Assembly (NCBI GenBank): GCA_038237805.1
Contig: JBBRYI010000006.1
Location: forward strand, 146,472 to 210,471
DNA: 64,000 bases
Source of the DNA: JBBQFI01 sp038237805
GTDB taxonomy: Bacteria > Verrucomicrobiota > Verrucomicrobiia > Chthoniobacterales > UBA10450
Reading direction: 5' to 3'
Position 1 is the first letter of the stretch, and every line of letters begins with the position of its first letter. Both the position numbers and the translations under genes were made by a program. Shown here piece after piece: positions 1 to 8,106 of the stretch. Below the pieces are notes generated by a model that was not told the DNA's origin, did not search any database, and was given only the letters and a program-made list of their open reading frames with translations.

Positions 1-1
1 G

Positions 2-1237
2 GAGAAATTTGCCACCGTGCTGCAGCTCGAACCGTTGCATACCTGCAATCTCACCTGCACCGGCTGCGGGCGGATTCGGGAATATTCCACGTCGCTTAAA
101 GACATGATGAGCCTGGAGGATTGTCTCGGCGCGGCCACGGAGTGCAATGCGCCCATGGTTTCTATTTGCGGCGGCGAACCTCTCATTCACCCGCAGATCG
201 AAGCGCTCGTGAAAGGATTGCTTCAACAGAAACGCATCGTTTACATCTGCACGAACGCGATGTTCATGCGCAAAAAAATGCGCGAATGGCTCGCGAGCCA
301 GAACGCGAAGCGCCCGGCGTTTGTCGAAACGAAGATCAGAGAACTAATCGCCGCCGGTTTGTTGACAGAGAAAGATGCGGGCGAAATTCGCAAGGGTCCG
401 AAGGATGCAACGAAGCCGACGATCGGGCCGAGCTCGTGGATGTATTGGAACGTTCATCTCGATGGACTGGAACGAACGCACGATTTGATTGTGGAGCGCG
501 AAGGCGTTTTTAAGGAATGCATTCTGGCGATTCGCATGGCGAAGATGCTCGGCTATCAGGTCGCGACGAACACGACCGTCTACAAAGAGACCGATGTCGA
601 TGAGATCGAGCAGATGTTCGATTTTCTGGCCGATCTCGGTGTCGACGGCCACACCATTACGCCGGGCTACGATTACGACGCGGCCAAGCGCGACATGATC
701 ACGCGTTTGAATTTGCAGCCGGAAAATTTCTTCCTCACGCGCAAGGCGACGGTCGAAAAGTTTAGCCGAATCGAAAAGTGGATGGAGGATTACACACTCT
801 TCGGCACGCCGGTTTATTTCGAATTTCTTGCCGGCAAACGCGATCTGACCTGTTCAGCATGGGCGATTCCAACGCGCAACATGCTGGGATGGAAAGCGCC
901 TTGTTATTTCATGACCGACAAAATCGGAACTGAAGGTCACTACAAAACCTACGCGGAGATGCTCGAGAAAGTGTCGTGGGAAAAATACGGCGTCGTTGAG
1001 GGCGTGGCGCGTGATCCGCGCTGCGAAAATTGCATGACCCATTGCGGTTATGAACCGACCGCAAGTCTGGGTTTACAGGCGAAACCCGGCGACACGTGGA
1101 AGACGGTGAAGTTTAACTTCGGACGCAAACCGCAACGCCGCGGACGGGGCAACGAAATCGCAGCCTACAACGGCGTCACTTCCGGCAACGGGCATCTCAC
1201 CGGCAAGAAGGCGGAGCTTGCCGCGCAAGCATCCTGA
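2..1237 (+). CDS. hpnH: Hopanoid biosynthesis radical SAM protein HpnH (5' end cut by window)
   Basis: Radical SAM enzyme that joins adenosine to diploptene to give adenosylhopane, the first step in making extended (C35) hopanoids. The [4Fe-4S]/SAM motif CNLTCTGC lies about 10 residues after the GTG at position 17. HpnH proteins normally carry some 25-30 residues before this motif, and the frame stays open to base 2 (reading EKFAT), so I treat the gene as truncated by the window rather than starting at that GTG. The C-terminal cysteine cluster CENCMTHCGYEP is typical of the family. The stop is 5 bp before the squalene-hopene cyclase start, so the two genes probably form a hopanoid operon. Confidence 0.93.
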   Translation, partial: EKFATVLQLEPLHTCNLTCTGCGRIREYSTSLKDMMSLEDCLGAATECNAPMVSICGGEPLIHPQIEALVKGLLQQKRIVYICTNAMFMRKKMREWLASQNAKRPAFVETKIRELIAAGLLTEKDAGEIRKGPKDATKPTIGPSSWMYWNVHLDGLERTHDLIVEREGVFKECILAIRMAKMLGYQVATNTTVYKETDVDEIEQMFDFLADLGVDGHTITPGYDYDAAKRDMITRLNLQPENFFLTRKATVEKFSRIEKWMEDYTLFGTPVYFEFLAGKRDLTCSAWAIPTRNMLGWKAPCYFMTDKIGTEGHYKTYAEMLEKVSWEKYGVVEGVARDPRCENCMTHCGYEPTASLGLQAKPGDTWKTVKFNFGRKPQRRGRGNEIAAYNGVTSGNGHLTGKKAELAAQAS

Positions 1238-1242
1238 GATCC

Positions 1243-3309
1243 ATGCCGAACGCTGCGAACGTCATCGCGTTACCCAGTGCTATTCCGAATCGCGAAGCCG
1301 CGTACTCGGCGGTCGATGCGGGAATCGCGCGGGCAATCGCGGCCGCGCAGGAAAATCTGCTGCGGCAGCAAAAACCGGATGGTCATTGGGTCGGCGAGTT
1401 ACTCGTCGATAGCACACTTTGCTCAGACTACGTGCTCTTCATGCACTGGTTAGGCGAAGTCGACCATAACCTGCAAGACCGCTGCGTCCGACATATTCTC
1501 AAACGACAACTGCGCGATGGTGGTTGGAACATTTATTACGGCGGTCCGAGTGAAATCAATGCGTCGGTCAAAGCCTACTTCGCGCTGAAGCTCGCCGGGC
1601 ATTCCCCTGATCTGCCGTTCATGCGCGAAGCGCGCGCCAACATCATGCGCCTCGGTGGAATTCCGGGCATGAACACATTCAGCAAACTTTATCTCGCGTT
1701 GCTCGGCCAATTTCCGTGGCAATATCTGCCGACGATCCCGGTGGAAATGATTCTGTTGCCCAAGTGGGCGCCGTTTCACATCTACAAAATGTCGTCTTGG
1801 AGTCGCGCCATGCTGATTCCACTCGCGATCATCAATCATTTTAAACCGACGCGCGAGTTGCCGGGGATGAAGCAGCTGCACGAGCTTTATCCGCTCGGGA
1901 CCGAGCACAAAGATTTTCGGCTACCGCGAAGCGAGCGTTTTTGGACCTGGCGCAATTTATTTCTGCGCGCCGATGACGTTTTAAAATTCATTCATCCCCT
2001 TGGTTTTCGTCCGATGCGCAAGCGCGCGCTGGAAGAAGCAGAACGCTGGATGCTCGAACGAATCGGTGAGGGCAGCGATGGACTCGCCACCGTTTTTCCC
2101 GCGATGCTCAATTGTTTGATCGCGTTGCGCGCTCTCGGTTATTCCGCCCATGATCCGATCTACAAAAAAGCGGCGAAAGATTTTGAGGGTCTCTTTGTTG
2201 ACGATCCAGAGGATTTTCGGATTCAACCGTGTCTGTCGCCGGTCTGGGACACAGCGATTAATATCATCGCATTGGGCGAATCGGGATTGCCTGCTGAGCA
2301 CCCGGCTTTGCAAAAAGCGACGAATTGGCTGTTGCAAAAGGAAGTGCGCATTCGTGGCGACTGGACCGTGAATAATTCGCATTCAGAAGCGAGCGGGTGG
2401 GCCTTCGAATACAACAACGTTTATTATCCCGACACCGACGACACCGCGATGGTACTAATGGGGTTGCGCCTTGTGCGCCCGCGGAGCGAAGACGATCTCG
2501 CGCGATTGTTTGAGCGCGCGCTTAAATGGCAGCTCAGCTTTCAATGTCGCGACGGCGGATGGGCGGCATTTGATAAGGAAGTCACAACGCCGTGGCTCGA
2601 GGACATGCCTTTCGCAGATCACAACGCGATTCTCGATCCGACTTGCAGCGATCTCACGGCGCGCACGCTCGAGTTGCTGGGTTACATCGGTTTTGACCGC
2701 AAAGCGAAATGTGTGCGCCGCGCCATCCGCTATTTGATCGAGACACAGGACAATGACGGATCGTGGTACGGCCGCTGGGGCGTGAATTATATCTACGGAA
2801 CGTGGCAGGTGTTACGCGGGTTGCGCGCCATTGGTGAAAATATGACGCAAGACTGGATCTTGCGCGGACGCGATTGGCTGGAGAGTTGTCAGAATGACGA
2901 TGGCGGTTGGGGTGAAACCTGCGCGACTTACGAAAATCCGTCGCTGAAAGGAAAGGGCGACAGCACTGCATCGCAGACTGCTTGGGCAGTGATGGGTCTT
3001 TGTGCGTGCGGCGAGCTGGAGCGATCGAGTGTGCAGCGCGGCTTGCGCTATTTGCTCGCAACGCAGCAACGCGATGGTTGCTGGGACGAGCCGCAAATCA
3101 CCGGCACCGGATTTCCGCGCGTCTTCTATTTGAAGTACGACATGTATCGGCAGAATTTCCCGCTGCTGGCGCTGGCGACTTACGTTAACTATCGCGCCGG
3201 GCACGATCACTATCCGAGCTTCTACCGTTGCAGGCAGGGGCGATTGACCGCAATCGCCCGCGGGCGGTTCGGTGAACCACGCCTACGTAATGCGTCCATA
3301 GAGCCCTAA
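1243..3309 (+). CDS. shc: Squalene-hopene cyclase
   Basis: Membrane-associated class II terpene cyclase that turns squalene into hopene/hopanol, the substrate line for HpnH. The protein has 688 residues. The catalytic acid motif DTDD is at residues 397-400, and QW-type repeats recur along the protein (KPDGHW near the start, RDGGWNI, RDGGWAAF, NDGSWYGRWG, NDDGGWGE, RDGCWDE). The ATG lies 5 bp after the hpnH stop, consistent with co-transcription. After the usual family end there is a short basic tail of about 35 residues without a recognised motif. Paired with HpnH it indicates that the host makes adenosylhopane-type lipids. Confidence 0.96.
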   Translation: MPNAANVIALPSAIPNREAAYSAVDAGIARAIAAAQENLLRQQKPDGHWVGELLVDSTLCSDYVLFMHWLGEVDHNLQDRCVRHILKRQLRDGGWNIYYGGPSEINASVKAYFALKLAGHSPDLPFMREARANIMRLGGIPGMNTFSKLYLALLGQFPWQYLPTIPVEMILLPKWAPFHIYKMSSWSRAMLIPLAIINHFKPTRELPGMKQLHELYPLGTEHKDFRLPRSERFWTWRNLFLRADDVLKFIHPLGFRPMRKRALEEAERWMLERIGEGSDGLATVFPAMLNCLIALRALGYSAHDPIYKKAAKDFEGLFVDDPEDFRIQPCLSPVWDTAINIIALGESGLPAEHPALQKATNWLLQKEVRIRGDWTVNNSHSEASGWAFEYNNVYYPDTDDTAMVLMGLRLVRPRSEDDLARLFERALKWQLSFQCRDGGWAAFDKEVTTPWLEDMPFADHNAILDPTCSDLTARTLELLGYIGFDRKAKCVRRAIRYLIETQDNDGSWYGRWGVNYIYGTWQVLRGLRAIGENMTQDWILRGRDWLESCQNDDGGWGETCATYENPSLKGKGDSTASQTAWAVMGLCACGELERSSVQRGLRYLLATQQRDGCWDEPQITGTGFPRVFYLKYDMYRQNFPLLALATYVNYRAGHDHYPSFYRCRQGRLTAIARGRFGEPRLRNASIEP

Positions 3310-3388
3310 ACCCAAGGACGTCGCGCCATCTCACAGACAGAACGCGCACGCGATTGACGCATCGCTAATCGCGCAGAGAGTAAGAATT

Positions 3389-3985
3389 ATGCCCTACGAA
3401 TTACCGAAATTACCGTACGCTTACGACGCGCTGGAACCGCACATCGATGCGCGCACGATGGAGATCCATTATACCAAACATCATCAGGCCTACATCACGA
3501 ACGTAAACAACGCGATCAAAGGCAAACCCGATCTGGAAAACAAATCGATCGAGGATTTGATCAGTAATCTCAACGCCGTTCCCGAAGACATCCGTACGGT
3601 CGTGCGAAATAATGGCGGAGGTCACGCCAATCATTCGTTTTTCTGGAAAATTATGGGACCCAAGGCGGGCGGCGAGCCGTCAGGAAAGCTGGCCGACGAT
3701 ATAAAATCGACGTTCGGCGGGTTTGACGCTTTCAAGGAAAAATTGGCCGATGCGGGTGTGAAACGATTCGGCAGCGGCTGGGCGTGGCTGATTAAGAAAA
3801 ACGGCAAGCTCGAAATCATGTCGACGCCTAACCAGGACAGTCCACTGATGGATGGCAACACGCCGATCCTGGGGGTCGATGTTTGGGAACATGCGTATTA
3901 CCTCAATTACCAAAACCGCCGACCCGATTATCTCAAGGCCTGGTGGAACGTGGTTAATTGGGACGCGGTGGCGAAGAATTACTAA
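3389..3985 (+). CDS. sodA: Superoxide dismutase (Fe/Mn family, probably Mn)
   Basis: Cytoplasmic enzyme that dismutates superoxide. It has 198 residues, the normal family length. The four metal ligands are visible: H27, H82 (in GGGHANHSFFW), D164 and H168 (in DVWEHAYYL). The GGGHANH segment and the NQDSPL segment, which supplies the outer-sphere glutamine from the C-terminal half, are the pattern of manganese enzymes rather than iron enzymes; that metal call is an inference from family knowledge. A purine-rich stretch (gagagtaaga) lies just before the ATG as ribosome site. It stands alone between shc and dapL. Confidence 0.95.
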   Translation: MPYELPKLPYAYDALEPHIDARTMEIHYTKHHQAYITNVNNAIKGKPDLENKSIEDLISNLNAVPEDIRTVVRNNGGGHANHSFFWKIMGPKAGGEPSGKLADDIKSTFGGFDAFKEKLADAGVKRFGSGWAWLIKKNGKLEIMSTPNQDSPLMDGNTPILGVDVWEHAYYLNYQNRRPDYLKAWWNVVNWDAVAKNY

Positions 3986-4000
3986 GGGCCACTTGCAAAG

Positions 4001-4054
4001 TGGAGGGACGACCTCTGTGTCGTCCCGTCGGACGCGACGGAGCGCGTCCCTCCA
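4001..4054. repeat. Palindromic intergenic element with two inner hairpins
   Basis: A 10-bp perfect terminal inverted repeat (4001-4010 against 4045-4054) encloses two further perfect hairpins. One is an 8-bp stem at 4005-4012/4019-4026; the other is a 7-bp stem at 4030-4036/4043-4049. The inner and outer stems overlap, so alternative folds are possible. The element ends 4 bp before the dapL start and would form its leader RNA. Its plan (outer stem plus two inner hairpins) matches the larger element at 23354-23465, which suggests REP-like mobile repeats rather than a single regulator. Confidence 0.75.
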
Positions 4055-4058
4055 TCTG

Positions 4059-5294
4059 ATGGCTTACCTCAACGAAAATTATCTCAAGCTGCAGGCGGGA
4101 TATTTGTTCCCGGAAATCGCCCGCCGCGTGAGTGAATTTTGCGCAGCAAATCCCACTGCGGCAAAACGCATTATTCGTTGCGGCATTGGCGATGTCACGG
4201 AACCACTGCCACGCGCGGCCATCGACGCGATGAAGCGCGCGGTGGATGAGCTGGGAGTGCGAGAAACCTTTCGCGGCTATGGACCCGAGCAGGGATATGA
4301 CTTCTTGCGCAGCAAAATCGCGCAGCACGATTATCGCGATCGCGGGATCGAGATCGCGGACGACGAGATCTTTGTCTCGGATGGATCGAAGTCGGACTGC
4401 GGCTTCATTCTCGACATCCTCGGCGCTCAAAACAAAATCGCGATCACCGATCCGGTCTATCCCGTTTACGTCGATACGAATGTCATGGCAGGCCACACCG
4501 GGGCGCTTGCGCCGGGCGGCGGTTACGAGGGACTCATTTACCTGCCATGCCGGGCAGAAAATAATTTTGTTGCTGATCCGCCTAACGAGCATGCGGATTT
4601 AATCTATCTTTGCTTTCCAAACAATCCGACGGGCGCAGTGGCGTCACGTGAACAGCTGACGCGCTGGGTCGAGTACGCGCGACAGCACGAGGCGCTTTTG
4701 CTCTTCGACGCCGCTTACGAGGGGTACATCGGCCAACCCGACATTCCGCATTCGATTTTCGAAATTCCAGGAGCATATGAGTGCGCGATCGAGTTTCGAA
4801 GTTTCTCAAAAACCGGTGGTTTCACCGGCGTGCGCTGTGGTTTTACCGTGATGCCGAAAGTCCTGCTCGCGCGGACCGAGGCGGGAAAGAAATTGCCGCT
4901 TCATCCATTGTGGCATCGGCGGTGGAGCACGAAAGCGAACAGCGTGAGCTATCCGGTGCAGCGGGCTGCGGAAGCGCTCTACACCGTGGAAGGCCTCGGG
5001 CAAGTGCGCACCCTGATCGACCATTACATGGGAAACGCGCGCATCCTCGCCGACGCGGCCAGACAAATCGGGCTCGAAGTTTTTGGTGGAACGAATGCGC
5101 CTTACATTTGGGTGAAAACGCCCGATGGCCTAACGAGTTGGGAAATGTTCGATCGCATGTTGCACGCTATCAATGTCGTCATCACACCAGGCAGCGGATT
5201 CGGGTCGAATGGCGAGGGTTACATTCGCATCTCCGCTTTCAACAGCCGCGAGAATGCGCAAGAGGTTGCCCGCCGCCTGCAGAACCTGCGGTAA
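4059..5294 (+). CDS. dapL: LL-diaminopimelate aminotransferase
   Basis: PLP enzyme that converts tetrahydrodipicolinate directly to LL-diaminopimelate in lysine and peptidoglycan synthesis, bypassing the acylated intermediates. It has 411 residues from the ATG chosen; an open frame runs further upstream into the palindromic element and sodA but does not look like protein. The PLP lysine is K251 in SFSKTGGFTGVR. The N-terminal MAYLNENYLKLQAGYLFPEI is typical of DapL. This variant is found in plants, Chlamydiae, Verrucomicrobia and a few other groups, which is part of the case for a PVC host. There is no obvious Shine-Dalgarno site because the repeat abuts the start. Confidence 0.95.
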   Translation: MAYLNENYLKLQAGYLFPEIARRVSEFCAANPTAAKRIIRCGIGDVTEPLPRAAIDAMKRAVDELGVRETFRGYGPEQGYDFLRSKIAQHDYRDRGIEIADDEIFVSDGSKSDCGFILDILGAQNKIAITDPVYPVYVDTNVMAGHTGALAPGGGYEGLIYLPCRAENNFVADPPNEHADLIYLCFPNNPTGAVASREQLTRWVEYARQHEALLLFDAAYEGYIGQPDIPHSIFEIPGAYECAIEFRSFSKTGGFTGVRCGFTVMPKVLLARTEAGKKLPLHPLWHRRWSTKANSVSYPVQRAAEALYTVEGLGQVRTLIDHYMGNARILADAARQIGLEVFGGTNAPYIWVKTPDGLTSWEMFDRMLHAINVVITPGSGFGSNGEGYIRISAFNSRENAQEVARRLQNLR

Positions 5295-5361
5295 AAGGTG
5301 CGCAACCGGCCCTTGTCGCATGACGAGAGTCAAGTAGCTTCCGGCTTTTCCGGAATCCCGC

Positions 5362-5832
5362 GTGGCTGCTCCAACTAAAAATCTCCCACAACTATATCGC
5401 TATTGCTTCTTGATGACCGGCGACGAGCAAAAAGCTCAAGCTGTTTTTCAAGATACAATTCGTGAGGCTGCGTCGCATTCGGCCGAAGGCGAACCGCCTA
5501 ACGACCGACTCTGGTTTTTTCGGGAAGCGCGCTGGCGTTGTCTTGCCGCGGGCGAACACGGCATGCAGGCGGAGGATATCGAGATGGAAGAAACCGAGGT
5601 CGCGCCTGAGGGGCCGTCCCAACTGGGGCAGCTGGAGGCGCAACAGCTCGCGATCTGGATTTCCGGCGCGCCCGACCCGCAACGGAGCGCGCTCGCTCTT
5701 TTTTATCTGGACGAATTCAGTCATCGCGAAATGTCATCGCTTCTCGAGTTGAGCGTGGCAGAGCTGGGCGGATTAATTTCCAAAGGCCGCCGGCAATTTC
5801 AGACCTGGCTCGATGCGCATATTCACTTTTGA
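5362..5832 (+). CDS. Sigma-70-like (ECF-type) factor, short and divergent
   Basis: A 156-residue protein with the layout of an extracytoplasmic-function sigma factor. Residues 8-35 (LPQLYRYCFLMTGDEQKAQ) resemble region 2, and the C-terminal segment around residues 108-150 (RSALALFYLDEFSHREMSS) resembles the region 4 helix-turn-helix. Both are weaker than in typical sigma factors, so it may be a sigma-like regulator. The start is a GTG. It ends 3 bp before a gene for a one-span membrane protein, an arrangement typical of sigma/anti-sigma pairs; the pairing is inferred. Confidence 0.7.
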   Translation: MAAPTKNLPQLYRYCFLMTGDEQKAQAVFQDTIREAASHSAEGEPPNDRLWFFREARWRCLAAGEHGMQAEDIEMEETEVAPEGPSQLGQLEAQQLAIWISGAPDPQRSALALFYLDEFSHREMSSLLELSVAELGGLISKGRRQFQTWLDAHIHF

Positions 5833-5835
5833 GCG

Positions 5836-6615
5836 ATGAGATTGCTTAACGTTTGGCGACGCCAGCGCGCGCTCGCGCAATGCGCACCATTTTCCGAGAA
5901 ACCGTCGCAGGATCGCGCGATGCGGATGGCGGCCTTTCGCGCGCGAAAAAGTAAACAGAGCGCGGAAGCCTTCGCGCATCAGCAGGCATTCGATCGCGCC
6001 GTGGGCGAACTGGTGCAGGCCATTCCCGTTCCGAAGGAAGCAGCGGAATGGTTCGTGAACGAAAAGCTGGTCGCGGCGGTAAAGAAGCGCGCGTGGAAAA
6101 AGACGGCGCGCAATCCGGTCATCGTCGCGATTGGTTTGGCGGTCGCGGTCATTCTCGCTATTTCCGTCCACAATTTTCTCGAGCATTTGAAAGAATTTCC
6201 AGGATCAACCTCCGCGCGAAAATTGCTGACGGTGGCCAGCGCGACGCGCATGTCGCAACTCGAACCTGTGCGGACCGACGCGGGCGATCTTTCCGATCTT
6301 TTCTTCATGAAGCATCATCTCGAGCACTACGATGTACCCCTGGAATTTTCGCGACTACACACGATCGGTTACCGCGTTTTTGATGACGAAGAAGGACATC
6401 CTGTCGCGCAAATCGAAGTCAGTGAAAAACGGATGCATTTCTTTTTATTTCCGGCGGAGAAAAAGAAAGCCCCTAACGATCCCGATCTGAAAGGGTGGCG
6501 CTATATCGACCAGGAAGGGTGGGTCGGCGTGGTCCAGCAACATCAGGGTGTGTGTTTCATGGCCGCGTTGCGCGGACGGAAGAAAGATCTGGCGAGTTAT
6601 TTGTCGAGCGACTGA
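5836..6615 (+). CDS. Single-span membrane protein, possible anti-sigma partner
   Basis: I do not recognise the family. The 259-residue protein has a basic, soluble N-terminal part (about residues 1-92), one clear membrane helix (about 94-114, starting NPVIVAIGLAVAV) and a C-terminal domain of about 145 residues that would lie outside the cytoplasm. It starts 3 bp after the sigma-like gene and is surely co-transcribed with it. The N-terminal part lacks a zinc-binding HxxxCxxC motif of classical ZAS anti-sigma factors. The role as membrane anchor and sensor for the sigma-like protein is inferred from position and topology only. Confidence 0.6.
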   Translation: MRLLNVWRRQRALAQCAPFSEKPSQDRAMRMAAFRARKSKQSAEAFAHQQAFDRAVGELVQAIPVPKEAAEWFVNEKLVAAVKKRAWKKTARNPVIVAIGLAVAVILAISVHNFLEHLKEFPGSTSARKLLTVASATRMSQLEPVRTDAGDLSDLFFMKHHLEHYDVPLEFSRLHTIGYRVFDDEEGHPVAQIEVSEKRMHFFLFPAEKKKAPNDPDLKGWRYIDQEGWVGVVQQHQGVCFMAALRGRKKDLASYLSSD

Positions 6616-6626
6616 TTCTTTTCTGT

Positions 6627-6649
6627 AGCGGCGGTCTATGACCGTCGCT
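6627..6649. repeat. Short intergenic palindrome
   Basis: AGCGGCGGTC, a 3-base loop, then GACCGTCGCT: a 10-bp inverted repeat with one G-T mismatch, just after the membrane-protein gene stop. A related palindrome (GCGGCGA...TCGCCGC) lies at 12131-12151. It could work as a weak terminator, but no T-run follows. Confidence 0.6.
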
Positions 6650-6720
6650 CGAATCTCGCGCGGCAGGACTCGTTAGGCGGTTGACACAAGCGCCTCTACA
6701 AGTTGCTTGGAGGCCGCTGC

Positions 6721-6771
6721 GCCAGGGTAGCTCAGTGGTAAACAGCCCCCGAAAGCATTCGGGGTTGGTCG
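6721..6771 (+). pseudogene. Broken tRNA-like copy upstream of tRNA-Met
   Basis: The first 18 bases (gccagggtagctcagtgg) match the 5' end of the intact tRNA-Met 89 bp downstream with one change, covering the acceptor strand and half of the D arm. After that the similarity stops. A hairpin with stem CCCCGAA/TTCGGGG follows, but no proper anticodon loop, T arm or matching 3' acceptor strand can be found. It looks like a remnant of a tandem tRNA duplication. Confidence 0.5.
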
Positions 6772-6809
6772 AGATGCCGAAGGCGCGCTATTTTCAGGGG
6801 CAGTTATAC

Positions 6810-6881
6810 GCCAGGGTAGCTCAGCGGCAGAGCAGGGGACTCATAAGCCCTTGGTCGGGAGTTCAATTCTCCCCCCTGGCA
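6810..6881 (+). tRNA. tRNA-Met (CAT)
   Basis: Cloverleaf read by eye. The acceptor stem GCCAGGG/CCCTGGC is perfect, the D arm is GCTC/GAGC, the anticodon loop is CTCATAA with anticodon CAT, the T arm is GGGAG TTCAATT CTCCC, and the discriminator base is A. The anticodon stem has one A-G mismatch next to the loop. CCA is not encoded. The CAT anticodon could also belong to an initiator or an Ile-lysidine tRNA; the closed 1-72 pair argues against initiator. A short hairpin (gaccg/cggtc) follows at 6886-6898. Confidence 0.88.
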
Positions 6882-6896
6882 CTCTGACCGACTCGG

Positions 6897-8027
6897 TCAA
6901 CTTAAGAAATCCGCGAGCGGCGTCATCGGCTCGATATGGGCGCAGAAAATCTTGAACGCGGCAAGAATCGGAACCGCAAGAATGACTCCGGCAATTCCCC
7001 ACATCCAACCCCAGAACACGAGCGACAAGAGCACCATGACGGGATTGAGCGTGAGCGAACGGCCCATCACCATTGGCGTGATGAAATTTCCTTCCAGCGT
7101 CGCCAGAGTCAGGTAAACAGCAGGAAAAACCAACGCGTAACTAAAGCTGTTGAAACTGAGGACAGCCCCAAGTGTCATGCAAATAATTCCGGTGAGCGCG
7201 CCGAGATACGGAATAAAATTCAGGACGGCGACCATCACGCCCCACATGATTGGATTGCGCAAACCGAGAAACGCGACAGTCGCGCCCACCGCGATACCGA
7301 GACAGGTGTTGATGACTGTGATCGTGAACAAATAACGCGAAACGTGTGATGCGACGTCGTTCGCGATGGAAACAGCGCGCTTTTTGTCGGAGAGAGTGGG
7401 CAGTAACTTGATTAGTTTCGCGAGAAAAACTCCGTCGTAGGCAAGAAGGAAGTAAAGGAGGATGAGCAGCGTGACCGCGCTGATGATAAATTCCGGCGTC
7501 TGCACGTAGAGAATGTCGCTGAGTGAATGACTCTTCACTTCCACAGTTGTTTTCGCTGGTCGATTGTCTGGCGCGGCGAGTTTCGCGACCTCATCGCTTG
7601 CCTTGGCCACGCTCTGCATCGGTTGTTTGAGAGGCACAAGTTTCGTTTGCAACTGGTGCAAACTGTAGGGCGCACCAGCGAGCCAGCCTGCTGCGGGCGT
7701 AGCGAGCGAATAAATTCCGTAACCGATTGTTCCGACCAATCCGAGAAGGATAAGTGCAGCACCGATGAGCGGGCTAATGTGCATTCGAGCCAGCGCGCGG
7801 ACAATCGGACGAAGCAGATAGCTCAGCAGCAATGCGAGCACGAGCGGTAACAACACCGCACGCATAAAGTAGATCGTGTAAAAGACCGCGAGGATGAAGA
7901 GGCCGGTCAGCGCGATCGATCGGATATCGAATGGCCCGCGCAACAATTCGGGCAATCGAATCCGTGCCGATGTGCTTTCGCTTTCGTTCTGCTCTGCCGA
8001 GACTGGTTTTTCGCCGTCGCGCTCCAT
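6897..8027 (-). CDS. AI-2E family transporter (PerM/YdiK-like permease)
   Basis: Integral inner-membrane protein of 376 residues with about seven or eight hydrophobic spans. Two N-terminal helices (residues about 35-75) are followed by a soluble loop (about 110-175, with LHQLQTKL and PAKTTVEVK), then the conserved C-terminal helix set with FIPYLGALTG and GNFITPMVMGRS, which marks the family. Members export small molecules or ions; the true substrate here is unknown. The ATG has no competing start. The stop lies only 15 bp from the tRNA-Met end, so the gene converges on the tRNA. Confidence 0.88.
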   Translation of the reverse strand: MERDGEKPVSAEQNESESTSARIRLPELLRGPFDIRSIALTGLFILAVFYTIYFMRAVLLPLVLALLLSYLLRPIVRALARMHISPLIGAALILLGLVGTIGYGIYSLATPAAGWLAGAPYSLHQLQTKLVPLKQPMQSVAKASDEVAKLAAPDNRPAKTTVEVKSHSLSDILYVQTPEFIISAVTLLILLYFLLAYDGVFLAKLIKLLPTLSDKKRAVSIANDVASHVSRYLFTITVINTCLGIAVGATVAFLGLRNPIMWGVMVAVLNFIPYLGALTGIICMTLGAVLSFNSFSYALVFPAVYLTLATLEGNFITPMVMGRSLTLNPVMVLLSLVFWGWMWGIAGVILAVPILAAFKIFCAHIEPMTPLADFLS

Positions 8028-8106
8028 TACTTTTGATTAATTCGAGCGTGAGCGATCTTTCACGCGCCTTTCTTTGACGAAGCGCGTTGGCGGTCATTCG
8101 AACGGG

